A stretch of 49,822 nucleotides of DNA from an uncultured Clostridium sp. (GCA_900557165.1 USRS01000005.1:1-49822), one strand, 5' to 3'; shown: positions 8,791-17,429, counted from the first letter of the stretch. Notes: a model not told the origin generated them from the letters alone. Made by a program: numbers and translations.

Positions 8791-9585
8791 ATGTTCTATG
8801 ATTATCACGTCCATTCTAACTTCTCTCCAGACAGCAAAACTTCCATGACAAAAATGATTGAAACAGGTATAAATCTTGGTTTAAAAGAAATTTGTTTCAC
8901 TGACCATATGGATTATGACATAAATCAAACAGATAAGTTTGTGCTAAATTATAAAGATTACTTGTATACTCTAGAATTAATGCAAAATAAATACAAAGAT
9001 AAAATTAAAATAAAAAAAGGAATTGAACTTGGACTTCAGCCTCATCTTATAGATAGATATTCTAATGAGATGAAAAATAATCAATTTGATTTTATAATTT
9101 GTTCTCAACATGCCATTGATAAAAACGACTTATATTATGATGAATATTTTAAAGATAAAACTCAACAGAAATCTTATGAAATTTATTATAAAACTTTTTA
9201 TGATATAGTTAAAAATTTTGATGACTACAGTGTTTTAGGTCATTTAGACTTAATAAAGAGATACGGCCCCTATGAAAATTCTTTGGGAGATAGTTTATTT
9301 ATGGATATTATTGAAGCTATTTTAAAAGAAGTTATTTCTAAAAATAAAGGCATTGAGATAAATACTTCTTGCTTTAGATATGAATTACCTGACTTAACAC
9401 CATCTCGAAGAATCATTTCTCTTTACAAAGACTTAGGTGGCGAAATAATCACAACTGGTTCTGATGCTCACTGTCCATCCTTTATTGCTTGCAAGTTTGA
9501 TTATATTCAATCTTATTTAAAAGATATGGGCTTTAAATATATTTGTACTTTTGATAATTTAAAACCCAATTTTATAAAATTATAA
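8791..9585 (+). CDS. PHP-family phosphatase, histidinol-phosphatase (HisJ/HisK) type
   Basis: PHP-domain phosphoesterases use a trinuclear metal site. The motifs are clear: YDYHVHSNFSPDS (first His pair), CFTDHMDYD, the Glu of KKGIELGLQP, the SQHAID motif, VLGHLDLIKRYG, and the terminal SDAHCPS. The family includes the HisJ histidinol-phosphatase of histidine synthesis, but no other his genes are nearby, so the physiological substrate may differ. The start is set at ATG 8791, preceded by AAAGGGGAAA; a frame extending to 8719 has no ribosome site. It is divergent from the MocR gene. A TATAAT at 8755-8760 is a possible -10 element. 264 residues. Confidence 0.85.
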   Translation: MFYDYHVHSNFSPDSKTSMTKMIETGINLGLKEICFTDHMDYDINQTDKFVLNYKDYLYTLELMQNKYKDKIKIKKGIELGLQPHLIDRYSNEMKNNQFDFIICSQHAIDKNDLYYDEYFKDKTQQKSYEIYYKTFYDIVKNFDDYSVLGHLDLIKRYGPYENSLGDSLFMDIIEAILKEVISKNKGIEINTSCFRYELPDLTPSRRIISLYKDLGGEIITTGSDAHCPSFIACKFDYIQSYLKDMGFKYICTFDNLKPNFIKL

Positions 9586-9637
9586 TTATTTTTTCACCTT
9601 CATAAGAATACATTTTTAATATGTGGAGGTGATTTTT

Positions 9638-10960
9638 TTGAGAATTCCTAATTTAGTTTTATCAACCATAATTTTATTTATATCCAATTTAATAGTAAGA
9701 GTCTTAGGATTTCTATATAAAATTTTTCTATCACGGGTTATGGGAGATGTGTGTCTTGGCATATATCACATGATATTTAACTTTTTAATGATTTGCATTG
9801 CTCTAACCACCACAGGCATACCTACTGCTCTATCTTGTTTAATTGCAAAGGAAAATACTTTTGAAGATAAAAAGGACGTAAACATATTTTTTATATCAAC
9901 TTTGTATGTTTCTTTTTTTATATCTTTATTTATTTCTATAATGGTATCTTTTTCTAGTAATTATTTATCTTTTAGACTTTTGCAAAATAAAAATTTAAAT
10001 TTATTTATTTTATCCATCTGTCCAGCAATTGTTTTAATTACTATTTCCAATGTATTAAGAGGATACTTTTATGGCATTAAAAAAGTATTAGTTCCTGCAA
10101 TTGGCCAAGTGATTGAACAAGTTACAAGAATATTATTTGTTTTTTTACTTGCCATGTACATAAATAATAAGGCTATGATTTGTTATATAACTTTACTTGC
10201 CATATCCATTGGTGAGGCTACTAATGTAATTTATATGACTATTTGTCTATATAATGAATCGACCTTATACAACAAATTTACTATTAGACTTAGAGACTTT
10301 TATTATTCTTCAATGGAAACCTTAAAGATGTCATTACCTATTACTTGTAATAAAATGTCTTCTGTTATTTTACAATCTGTAAGTTCCATGATAGTTCCCT
10401 CTAGATTAGTATTATCAGGAATATCTTACTCTCAATCTATTGGCCTTTATGGAATAATATCTGGTATGGTTATGCCTTTTGTTTATCTTCCTTTTACCAT
10501 AGGATCTGCTTTAGTAGTAAATTTGATTCCTAGCATCTCCCAGGAGGTTGCTTTAAATAAAATTAAAAGTGTAAAAATTAAAATTTATTATTCTGTAATT
10601 TTAACTTTAGGTGTTGGTATTATATCATCTTTATTTTTTTATTTCTTTGGTGAAAAATTATGTTTATTAGTTTTCAATAATAAAACTGCTGGTATTTATT
10701 TAAAGACTATGTTTTTAGCTCCACTTTTTCTAAGTTTAAATCAAACTTTATCAGGAATACTTCATGCAATTAGAAAAGAAGTTATCTCTAGTGTTAACAC
10801 CATTTTAGGTATGATTATTCAAGTTATTGCCATATATTTTTTATTACCTATACCTAGTTTAAATATGCATGCTTATATTTATGCCATAACAATAACAGCT
10901 ATTTTTACAACACTTCTTCATACTATTACTTTGCTAAAAGCTTTAAAAAAATATAATTGA
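9638..10960 (+). CDS. SpoVB-like polysaccharide flippase of the MOP/MATE superfamily
   Basis: A polytopic membrane protein of about 440 residues with 12-14 hydrophobic segments. The N-terminal ISNLIVRVLGFLYKIFLSR and the LSVxG-type spacing match the PST/SpoVB branch of the MOP exporter superfamily, whose members flip lipid-linked sugars or are needed for spore cortex assembly. The start is TTG at 9638, six bases after GGAGGTGA; the upstream ATG-containing frame lies within the ribosome site. Its stop overlaps the region of the next gene's ribosome site, so the two are co-transcribed. Given the CdeC-like gene nearby, a sporulation role is inferred. It could instead serve capsule or teichoic acid export. 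Confidence 0.78.
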   Translation: MRIPNLVLSTIILFISNLIVRVLGFLYKIFLSRVMGDVCLGIYHMIFNFLMICIALTTTGIPTALSCLIAKENTFEDKKDVNIFFISTLYVSFFISLFISIMVSFSSNYLSFRLLQNKNLNLFILSICPAIVLITISNVLRGYFYGIKKVLVPAIGQVIEQVTRILFVFLLAMYINNKAMICYITLLAISIGEATNVIYMTICLYNESTLYNKFTIRLRDFYYSSMETLKMSLPITCNKMSSVILQSVSSMIVPSRLVLSGISYSQSIGLYGIISGMVMPFVYLPFTIGSALVVNLIPSISQEVALNKIKSVKIKIYYSVILTLGVGIISSLFFYFFGEKLCLLVFNNKTAGIYLKTMFLAPLFLSLNQTLSGILHAIRKEVISSVNTILGMIIQVIAIYFLLPIPSLNMHAYIYAITITAIFTTLLHTITLLKALKKYN

Positions 10961-10974
10961 AAGTAGGTGAAATT

Positions 10975-11625
10975 TTGATTAATAGTATCAAACCATTTTA
11001 TGTTTATGAGGAAAATAACTGTCTATTTATAAAAAATATAAATGAAAAAATAGAAAAAATTGCTAATAATATAGTTTCCTACTGCGCTAATTTTGATGAT
11101 AAAAATTTTATTCATATTTGTGCCATTAATACAAAAGGTAAATTAATACATTTCATTTATAAGAATGGTAAGGTAAAAAGAAAATCTCTTTGCAAGGTAT
11201 GTCATGATACAAGTAATTTAAAAAATATGAGATTATTTATAATTCAAAATTATATAAATATTTTTTTAGTTGAAGAATCTTCTATTAAAAAAAATTGTTA
11301 TAGAGTTTCTCACTACAACTTTAATCCTTCAAATTATAATATTCAAAAATTTCATTTTAATAATACTATAAAAAAAGATGAATCCATCTATAAACTGAAT
11401 ATAGATGATATGAACAATATGATTTTTACTTATAATTATGTTGATAAAAATAAAAGGTCTGAGGTTAATACAAAAACTTTTATTTTTAATAATAGCAATA
11501 GAAAATGGACACAAGCTCATAACTTACTTAGAAGTACATCTTCCTTTTCAGATTTTAGATCTTTGTCAACTATCAAAGATGATATTTTTGAATATTGCTA
11601 TAGCATAGTTTATAAAAAATATTAG
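10975..11625 (+). CDS. Tyr/Asn/Ile-rich protein of unknown function, possibly spore-related
   Basis: About 216 residues, no signal peptide or membrane segment, rich in Asn, Ile, Lys and Tyr, with alternating short strands that suggest a beta-repeat or propeller-like fold. I recognise no domain. The start is chosen as TTG 10975 because AGTAGGTG lies just upstream; the earlier TTG at 10957 overlaps the stop of the flippase gene and has no ribosome site of its own. It is immediately downstream of the SpoVB-like gene, in the same transcript. Its layout resembles the larger 13092-14108 protein, and the two may be distant paralogues flanking the CdeC-like gene. Function unknown. Confidence 0.65.
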   Translation: MINSIKPFYVYEENNCLFIKNINEKIEKIANNIVSYCANFDDKNFIHICAINTKGKLIHFIYKNGKVKRKSLCKVCHDTSNLKNMRLFIIQNYINIFLVEESSIKKNCYRVSHYNFNPSNYNIQKFHFNNTIKKDESIYKLNIDDMNNMIFTYNYVDKNKRSEVNTKTFIFNNSNRKWTQAHNLLRSTSSFSDFRSLSTIKDDIFEYCYSIVYKKY

Positions 11626-11629
11626 CAAA

Positions 11630-11657
11630 AAGGACTATCAATATATTGATAGTCCTT
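11630..11657. terminator. Bidirectional terminator between convergent genes
   Basis: A perfect palindrome with half-sites AAGGACTATCAATA and TATTGATAGTCCTT between the converging 10975-11625 and CdeC-like genes. On the minus strand it is followed by TTTTGC, so it most clearly ends the CdeC-like transcript; on the plus strand there is no T-tract. Confidence 0.7.
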
Positions 11658-11713
11658 ACATTAGTAAGTTAAGTTATTTTTGAGTGAGATGTGAGGTTTT
11701 TATTTATTTAATA

Positions 11714-12916
11714 TTATTGTCCACAACTTGGAAAACTACATACATTTGCAAAAGTATCTACTACTCTTGGATTGATTCCTTGAGATACTGCTAATACAAC
11801 TACTTGATCACTTATCAATATACTTACTGTTTCTTCTATGCAACAAATTAAATCTATTCCACTTGGTATTGTTAATTCGAAGCAATCGTCACAGTCGCAT
11901 CCACAACAATCTTGTGCAGATATATAAGCTTTAGATATACAATCAACTGTTAAGCTAGTTTGATAGTTTTGTCTTAATGTTAATGATCTTCCATTAGATG
12001 GTATACACATTCTAGCTGCTAATGTGTTGTATCTAAATTCTACAGAATCAACTCTGCATAATTGTCCTCCCATTTGTTGAACAGCTGGATAAGCAAAAGC
12101 TCTTATTTTAGTACAACCACAATGACATCTTAGTTCAAGTACTAAATTATTTACTATTACAGTTAATCCTCTTTCTTTGTAAGATACGCTTTGACCTCTA
12201 TTTCTTGCACAGCAAGTTGCATTTTTTTCTGGGCAAACAGCATATTCAAATACAGTATCACAAGGTGCATTATCTTCTACTTCCATCACTTGGAAATCTT
12301 CAATACTTGGTATTCCTGGAACTACTTCAATTGATGAATAGTTCATACAAACTTCATCAACTGTAACATTAGCAAGTCCTGTTACTGGAATACGTCCTTC
12401 AATTTCAACTACATCATAATCAAAGTATAAAGTTTCTCCATTTGGACCAGTTGCATCAGTAAACATTTGGAATTTAATTGCATCATATATTCTTTGTGCT
12501 TCTATTGCTACTGGAGAAGCATTCTTACTTGAATAAGTCGGAGTAATACCATTACAACATTGATCTCCTGCACAAGGATTTGCTACACAAGTATCTGATT
12601 CAGCTTCACAAGGTTCACAGTGGTTGTTTGATTTTTTACATTCACAAACGCATTCAAATTCATCATAGTCATGGTGTTCATGATGATCGTGATGATCGTG
12701 ATGACAGTCGTGTTTTTGATTGTTGTTATTATTTTGATTTGTAGATTGGTTTCCTGCACAGTTACAAGCATTATTAGAATTGTTTATATTAGTTTTGTTT
12801 TTGCATCCTCTTTCAAGGTCTTCTATTTCTACTGTTGATTCTTCATTGTAAGAATTTATCATAGCAGGCATTTGTTTTTTATACATTTTTTTCTTACTTC
12901 TTTTTAAGTCATGCAT
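11714..12916 (-). CDS. cdeC: CdeC-like cysteine-rich exosporium protein
   Basis: A 400-residue protein with more than 30 cysteines and no signal peptide. It has a basic N-terminus (HDLKRSKKKMYKK), an Asn-rich stretch, a His/Asp run (about residues 68-84, CHHDHHDHHEHHDYDEF) likely to bind metal, several CC and CxC motifs, and a C-terminal half with ATCCARN, CHCGC and CCGCDCDDC. Length, basic start, His-rich patch and the following NGITPTYSSKNASP region match what I recall of Clostridioides difficile CdeC, a cysteine-rich morphogen that organises the exosporium and coat. Such genes are made in the mother cell late in sporulation. Upstream, GCATAATAATA could be part of a sigma-K -10 element, weakly supported. 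The symbol is by resemblance. Confidence 0.68.
   Translation of the reverse strand: MHDLKRSKKKMYKKQMPAMINSYNEESTVEIEDLERGCKNKTNINNSNNACNCAGNQSTNQNNNNNQKHDCHHDHHDHHEHHDYDEFECVCECKKSNNHCEPCEAESDTCVANPCAGDQCCNGITPTYSSKNASPVAIEAQRIYDAIKFQMFTDATGPNGETLYFDYDVVEIEGRIPVTGLANVTVDEVCMNYSSIEVVPGIPSIEDFQVMEVEDNAPCDTVFEYAVCPEKNATCCARNRGQSVSYKERGLTVIVNNLVLELRCHCGCTKIRAFAYPAVQQMGGQLCRVDSVEFRYNTLAARMCIPSNGRSLTLRQNYQTSLTVDCISKAYISAQDCCGCDCDDCFELTIPSGIDLICCIEETVSILISDQVVVLAVSQGINPRVVDTFANVCSFPSCGQ
12684..12712. repeat. Short imperfect repeat encoding the His/Asp run
   Basis: Repeated units of GATCGTGAT and close variants lie inside the CdeC-like gene and encode the alternating His-His-Asp tract. Such a slippage-prone tract can vary in length between strains. 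Confidence 0.6.
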
Positions 12917-13091
12917 TTTTTGTTATCCCCTTTCAATGATATTTATTAAAATGTCCTGGCTTTGTAGGCCTAATTATTATTATGCTTTTTGATGATTAAT
13001 TGTGACTTGAGTATCAACAAAGATAAGCAAAAGTAGAATATAAATTTTTTTTGTAAATATATTATTATATGAAGTTTTTAGGAGGTTAAAA

Positions 13092-14108
13092 ATGAGTTTT
13101 ATAAATGAGAGATTTGCCATAATAAGAAGAAGTTATAAAGATATGTTTTATATTAGTCCAGATAGTGATGGTCTTTATTATAATTATTATGATGACAACG
13201 GATGCCTTCTTCAAAAAAACAAACTAATCAATTATAATAATATAGATTTTACTAAGTATTCTATCTCCATAGACAAAGATGATAATATTTATTGTATATA
13301 CTGTGACAAATCATTAGAAATACTAAAATGCAGCAATCAATCTTTTATTTTTAAAAAAATTGAGGCTATAACTTATAATTATAAAAAATTTGCTTTGGCT
13401 TTTCCTTATGTTAAATATATAGAAGATAATCCTCATATTTTTTATTATGTTTTTAATAATAATTCCACAAATACATGTGCTCTTTTTCATCATTATAAAC
13501 ATAAGGATTATTGGATTGAAAATAAAATAGATTTTATAAACCATATTGTTCTAAATAACTTTACTGTTTTATGGAATGGATTCATCCCTACTATTTTCTA
13601 TTTCAATTTAGTAAATGGGTGTGAAGAGGTTTTTGCTTCTAGATTTAATCTTGGGACTTTTACTTGGAGTGATCCTATACAAATCACAAATAGTGGATAT
13701 AATAAACTTTATTTAAGTGCAATTAGAGATAATATTAACTTTTATCATATCTGTTTCTGTGAATATGAAAATAATGGCTATATTGTAAAATACATAAATG
13801 GATATCTTAGTGAAAATAAATTTAATTTAAAAACATCATCTTATTTAAGTGAACCATCCACTTGTATGTATCCAGAATTAATAAAAAACAATTCAAAACT
13901 TTTACTTTCTTGGGTAAATTATAATAAATTATTTACTTGTACATCTACAAATGATGGTCTAACTTGGTCTAAACCAAATATAGATGAATACTCCTTAGAA
14001 GATAACTTTATTAGATCCACCTTCTATTCCAATTATAAAGATGATTTAGAATATAATATAAGTCATGTTTTTTCCACTTTAAATGATGTAGGTATATTGG
14101 GATTATAA
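13092..14108 (+). CDS. Beta-propeller-like protein of unknown function, divergent from the CdeC-like gene
   Basis: A 338-residue protein without signal or membrane segments, rich in Tyr, Asn, Phe and Ile. Near the C-terminus STNDGLTWSKP is a clear Asp-box/BNR-type motif, and TFTWSDPIQIT looks like a second degenerate copy, so a sialidase-like propeller fold is likely, though catalytic residues are not evident. The start ATG follows AGGAGGTTAAAA. It is divergent from the CdeC-like gene across 175 bp, which holds no other gene and probably both promoters. Similarity of layout to the 10975-11625 protein suggests related roles. A spore-surface role is inferred from position only. Confidence 0.7.
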   Translation: MSFINERFAIIRRSYKDMFYISPDSDGLYYNYYDDNGCLLQKNKLINYNNIDFTKYSISIDKDDNIYCIYCDKSLEILKCSNQSFIFKKIEAITYNYKKFALAFPYVKYIEDNPHIFYYVFNNNSTNTCALFHHYKHKDYWIENKIDFINHIVLNNFTVLWNGFIPTIFYFNLVNGCEEVFASRFNLGTFTWSDPIQITNSGYNKLYLSAIRDNINFYHICFCEYENNGYIVKYINGYLSENKFNLKTSSYLSEPSTCMYPELIKNNSKLLLSWVNYNKLFTCTSTNDGLTWSKPNIDEYSLEDNFIRSTFYSNYKDDLEYNISHVFSTLNDVGILGL

Positions 14109-14121
14109 ATTTTTGCAAAAT

Positions 14122-14150
14122 AAAAATGTTGCTTTAAAAGCAACATTTTT
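14122..14150. terminator. Bidirectional terminator
   Basis: Stem AAAAATGTTGCTTT / AAAGCAACATTTTT, followed by TTTATT on the plus strand and by TTTTATTTTGC on the minus strand. It can end both the 13092-14108 gene and the minus-strand noncoding RNA that lies just to its right. Confidence 0.8.
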
Positions 14151-14338
14151 TTATTCCCAAGGCACCGTTGGTCCTATAAATTCATACCCGAGAATCTCCC
14201 AGGTGGGTGACCTGCTCGCAAGTTTAGATTCCTTTATATAAATATAATGGCCTCTTACTATTGCAAGACCCGATCTCCCGTATAATGCATGTCGGTTGAA
14301 TTTAAAGGAAACCTATCGTATGTCCCAGGATGTATTTT
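14151..14338 (-). ncRNA. Structured noncoding RNA, class not settled (raiA-type or 6S-type candidate)
   Basis: This 190-base gap has no open frame and is much richer in G+C than its flanks, which is typical of a structured RNA in an AT-rich genome. Read on the minus strand, CATACGA pairs with a TCGGGTATG segment as an outer stem, GGTTTCCTTTA pairs with TAAAGGAATC, and two inner hairpins form from CCGA/TCGG and GGTCTTGC/GTAAGAGGCC; CAGGTCACCCACCTG is a further hairpin. A TTATAAT element at about 14358-14364 precedes it and the 14122-14150 terminator follows it. Multi-hairpin folding argues against a simple 6S rod. I favour a raiA-like RNA but cannot confirm it. Confidence 0.5.
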
Positions 14339-14487
14339 TCTTTTTTTATTTATATTTATTATAATACAAAACCTAAGATAATTAAAGTACTTTATTCTGT
14401 AAATTTTTTTAATTTTAAGTTATTTTTCTAAATTATGACTTTTTACTTATGTATTTAAATATATTTTTATCTATTTAAGTTTTTTTA

Positions 14488-15417
14488 TTACACTTCTTTT
14501 TTTCTTTTATTTTTGTTTTTATTTCTTCTAGCTTTATTTTTGCTATATTTTTTGTTGTTTGAAACAGCTTTATTTACTTCTACATATTCATCATTATCTT
14601 GCTGAGTATCTAAGTCTTCATCTACTTCTCTTATATTTTCATCTTCAACTTCTACATATTCATATTCTTTCTCTTCTTCATCTTCTTCCTCATCATCTAA
14701 ACTTCTTAAAAGATTTCCTAATAATTTCAAATTACTTATACTACCTAAATTATTAATATCTGCTAAAGAGCTTAAGCTAAATCCGCCACCTTCTTCTCCA
14801 TCTGGTAAAAATAACTCTGCAAATAAATCTATCATTTTTTTCATTTCAAGGGCTTTTTCTACGGATTGTTTTTTCTTTTCTGGAAAAACTTCTAAAATTT
14901 CCTTTATCATCATATTTTTCTTATCTTCTTCATCCATACTTCTGAAAAAATCACTTTCATCTTCTTCACTTAGTATATTAATATCATTGAGTTTTTTTAT
15001 ACCTTTAACTAAATCAAGAACACTTTCCAATTTTATTAATATATTTCGCTCTTCTTTATTCATATACTTTTTTGTTCTTGTGATTATTTCCATTCCTCTA
15101 TCTAAATCATCTTCACTTAATTCCATTAAGTTTATACCTTTGTTAACGTCCCCCATATCAAACTTCAAAATATTTTTTATTGGTTCTTTGTTTACATCTT
15201 TTACTTTGTCTTTACTTTTTGTTTTCTTTTTAATTTTTTTAATTTTACGAACTTTAGGACTGCTTCTTTTACTTTGCATGCCTTTACTATTTGGCTCTAT
15301 TACTTGCACCTTTGTTGACTCCTCTACAGACTTATTTGATTTATTTTTATTATCAAGTAGCGGTATATTTCCATTACTCAATAGCATCATTGCCAGTATT
15401 AACAGTAAATTGTTCAC
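14488..15417 (-). CDS. Highly charged low-complexity protein with hydrophobic N-terminus, unknown function
   Basis: About 309 residues. The N-terminus is hydrophobic (NNLLLILAMMLLSNGN) and could be a short signal or anchor. A Lys-rich tract follows (VRKIKKIKKKTKSKDK), then a helical middle (about 90-205) and a strongly acidic region with repeated EYVEVEDE-like units, ending in a Lys/Arg/Asn-rich tail. No family is recognised. The start is put at GTG 15417, preceded by AAGGGGTGAC; the GTG at 15426 lies inside that ribosome site. Its place beside the spore block and its composition recall coat or exosporium-associated proteins, but this is only inference. Confidence 0.6.
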   Translation of the reverse strand: MNNLLLILAMMLLSNGNIPLLDNKNKSNKSVEESTKVQVIEPNSKGMQSKRSSPKVRKIKKIKKKTKSKDKVKDVNKEPIKNILKFDMGDVNKGINLMELSEDDLDRGMEIITRTKKYMNKEERNILIKLESVLDLVKGIKKLNDINILSEEDESDFFRSMDEEDKKNMMIKEILEVFPEKKKQSVEKALEMKKMIDLFAELFLPDGEEGGGFSLSSLADINNLGSISNLKLLGNLLRSLDDEEEDEEEKEYEYVEVEDENIREVDEDLDTQQDNDEYVEVNKAVSNNKKYSKNKARRNKNKNKRKKEV

Positions 15418-15677
15418 ACAAGTCACCCCTTAATATAACTACTCCTTCCTAATAAATTATGAATCACAAGCTATATATGTTACTTTTTTAAATTACTACT
15501 GCATATACATTTTTATAAGGATTTATCTATCTTAATGAATGTAATTACCACTTTTTCAAATTCTTTCTATATGTTAATTCTATGAGAAAATTTCCTTAGA
15601 TATTATATAAAGTAGTTTTTTATTTAAACCTTGATATACTTGATTTATATAAATAAATTCTTTTGGAGGTCTTAATT

Positions 15678-16204
15678 ATGCCTGGAACTTATGCACATTA
15701 TGCTTTTGGAAAAAAGGTTTTAGCCCAAGTAGATGATGAAATTAAAAATATAATTTTAAAAAATATGGATTTGTTTTTCATAGGTCTCCATGGACCAGAT
15801 ATATTATTTTATTATAAACCTTTGATATATAATAATCCAACTTCAAAATTAGGACATAAAATTCATAATGAAAATTCAAATATTTTTTTGAAAAAGCACG
15901 AAGTATAATAAAAAAATCCAATAATAAAGAATAATCTTTAGTTTATATACTAGGTTTTTTATGCCATTTTATGCTAGATAGCGAATGCCACCCTTATATA
16001 AATAAAGTCACCCAAGAAAACAACCTCTCTCATACAGAAATCGAATCTGAATTTGATAAATTATTAATAAATGAAGGCTGTAAAAATATTAAAACTTTAT
16101 ACAATAATTCTATAGACAAAACTCCTTGCATGATGGATAACTTCTATACTTCATTAAAAGAAAATAGACCTTTTCCTCAAAGATTAAATAGAAACTTTAA
16201 GTAG
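15678..16204 (+). pseudogene. Broken zinc-dependent phospholipase C-family gene
   Basis: A good start (ATG 15678 after GGAGGTCTT) opens MPGTYAHYAFGKKVL, followed by GLHGPDILFYYKPL, both characteristic of the bacterial zinc-dependent phospholipase C family. The frame stops at about 15908. One base out of frame, homologous sequence continues (AKARSIIKKS-like), is cut by an in-frame TAA near 15930, then resumes with LGFLCHFMLDSECHPYI, which carries the family His and Asp ligands, up to a stop at 16204. The expected C-terminal part is missing. So there is at least one frameshift, one nonsense codon and a 3' truncation; the gene is not functional as read. Confidence 0.8.
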
Positions 16205-16329
16205 TTTATTTTATAAATATCACTCTTAAGTAACACTATTAAAAGTCTTATGCATATATTAAATAATAGATTAAAATTAAATTTCCATATTCAAAATATA
16301 TAAGTACTTATATAGAAGGGGGGATAAAC

Positions 16330-16728
16330 ATGAAAAAAATAGATCAAAAAACACTTGAAAAATTCGCAAAAGAAAAAAATATAGATAAAAACAAAGTAGA
16401 AAAAATAGCTGAAGGATATAAAAATAAATCAGAAGATGAACTTATTGATGAACTTGTTAAAATAGGAAAAAACTTAAAAGGTAAAGAAGAGGTAGTTTCT
16501 AAATTCAAAAACTTCTTAGATCCAGAACAACAAAAAAAATTAGATAGTATAATGACTAAAATAAATAATGCAGAAGTCCAAGAAAAAGTTAAGAAAAATG
16601 CTAAAAAAACAAAAAACATAAATAAACCTGAAAATACTAAACAATCAAGCCCTAGCACTTCAAAGAAAAAAGTTAAAAAGGTAAAAAAAGTAAAAAAATC
16701 ATCTCATCATACAGGTGATACTAATTAA
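16330..16728 (+). CDS. Small Lys-rich protein, unknown function
   Basis: A 132-residue helical protein, very rich in Lys and Glu, with a basic low-complexity tail (KKKVKKVKKVKKSSHH). No signal, membrane segment or known domain is visible. The start has a very strong GAAGGGGGGAT site eight bases upstream, so it is probably well translated. The tail may bind nucleic acid or anionic polymers. It converges on the hut operon and shares a terminator with it. Like the charged protein at 14488-15417, it may belong to the spore block, but nothing proves that. Confidence 0.7.
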   Translation: MKKIDQKTLEKFAKEKNIDKNKVEKIAEGYKNKSEDELIDELVKIGKNLKGKEEVVSKFKNFLDPEQQKKLDSIMTKINNAEVQEKVKKNAKKTKNINKPENTKQSSPSTSKKKVKKVKKVKKSSHHTGDTN

Positions 16729-16740
16729 TAATATCTAAAA

Positions 16741-16792
16741 AATAATAAAAAATAGAACCTTCCCCTTTGGGTTGGTTCTATTTTTTATTATT
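16741..16792. terminator. Strong bidirectional terminator at the end of the hut operon
   Basis: A perfect 19-bp stem (16741-16759 with 16774-16792; arm AATAATAAAAAATAGAACC) around a CCCCTTTGGG-containing loop. The flanking A and T runs give U-tracts in both directions. It overlaps the fchA stop codon and also ends the converging 16330-16728 gene. Confidence 0.9.
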
Positions 16793-17429
16793 CCACTGAT
16801 TCATGTATTATAAATAATAATTTATCTCTTATTTCTTTTCCTTCTTGTAACATTTCTTCACAACTTTCATAGTATTTTCTACTTAAGTCTTTCTGTTCTA
16901 GTCCTTTTAAGTTAACCTTCACATTAAGTATGGCACCTTCTAGACCTGTACAGAGCATTAATATTCCTACACCTATGTCTGTAATAGCATTTTGATTACC
17001 ATTAGTAACTAAAAAATCTAATTGTTTCATAGCCTCTAAAGATAACTGTGCTGTTTTATATGGTACTTTTATAGAATATAAAGTTGCATCGGCTAAAGCT
17101 TTTTGCCTTTCTGTTATCTGTTTAAAAGTTTCTTTGGGCATTTTAATTGCCTTCATAAACTCATTAAAAGAATTAGTATCTTCATCAATTAATTTATTTA
17201 ATTCTTTTCTTATCTCACCAAGCTTATCAAATTTAACTTTAAATTCTTCTTGTAAATCTCCATCCAATGATTCATATTTTTTCTTGCCAAAACTTAAATG
17301 TGCCATCATTCTTGATAAACCAACACCTATATCTGATGCAAGAGCTGCTACTGAACCACCTCCTGGAGCTGGTGAAGTTGAATCCACTTCCTCAATAAAA
17401 TCAGTTAACGTCATATCTATTAATTTCAT
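16788..17429 (-). CDS. fchA: Formimidoyltetrahydrofolate cyclodeaminase
   Basis: Catalyses 5-formimidoyl-THF to 5,10-methenyl-THF plus ammonia, the step after formimino transfer in histidine breakdown. The family signature STSPAPGGGSVAALAS is near the N-terminus, and the all-helical 213-residue length fits. The start is ATG 17429 (MKLIDMTLTDF), directly after GGAGGACGT; a longer frame to 17450 would put the ribosome site inside the coding sequence. It is the last gene of the hut operon, 63 bp after hutI. In animals this activity is fused to the formiminotransferase; here it is separate, as usual in Firmicutes. Confidence 0.93.
   Translation of the reverse strand: MKLIDMTLTDFIEEVDSTSPAPGGGSVAALASDIGVGLSRMMAHLSFGKKKYESLDGDLQEEFKVKFDKLGEIRKELNKLIDEDTNSFNEFMKAIKMPKETFKQITERQKALADATLYSIKVPYKTAQLSLEAMKQLDFLVTNGNQNAITDIGVGILMLCTGLEGAILNVKVNLKGLEQKDLSRKYYESCEEMLQEGKEIRDKLLFIIHESVE

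Noticed and set aside
14151..14338. Protein-coding gene or tmRNA/SRP/RNase P RNA
   Set aside because: No frame longer than a few dozen codons, and none of the hallmark motifs of those RNAs.
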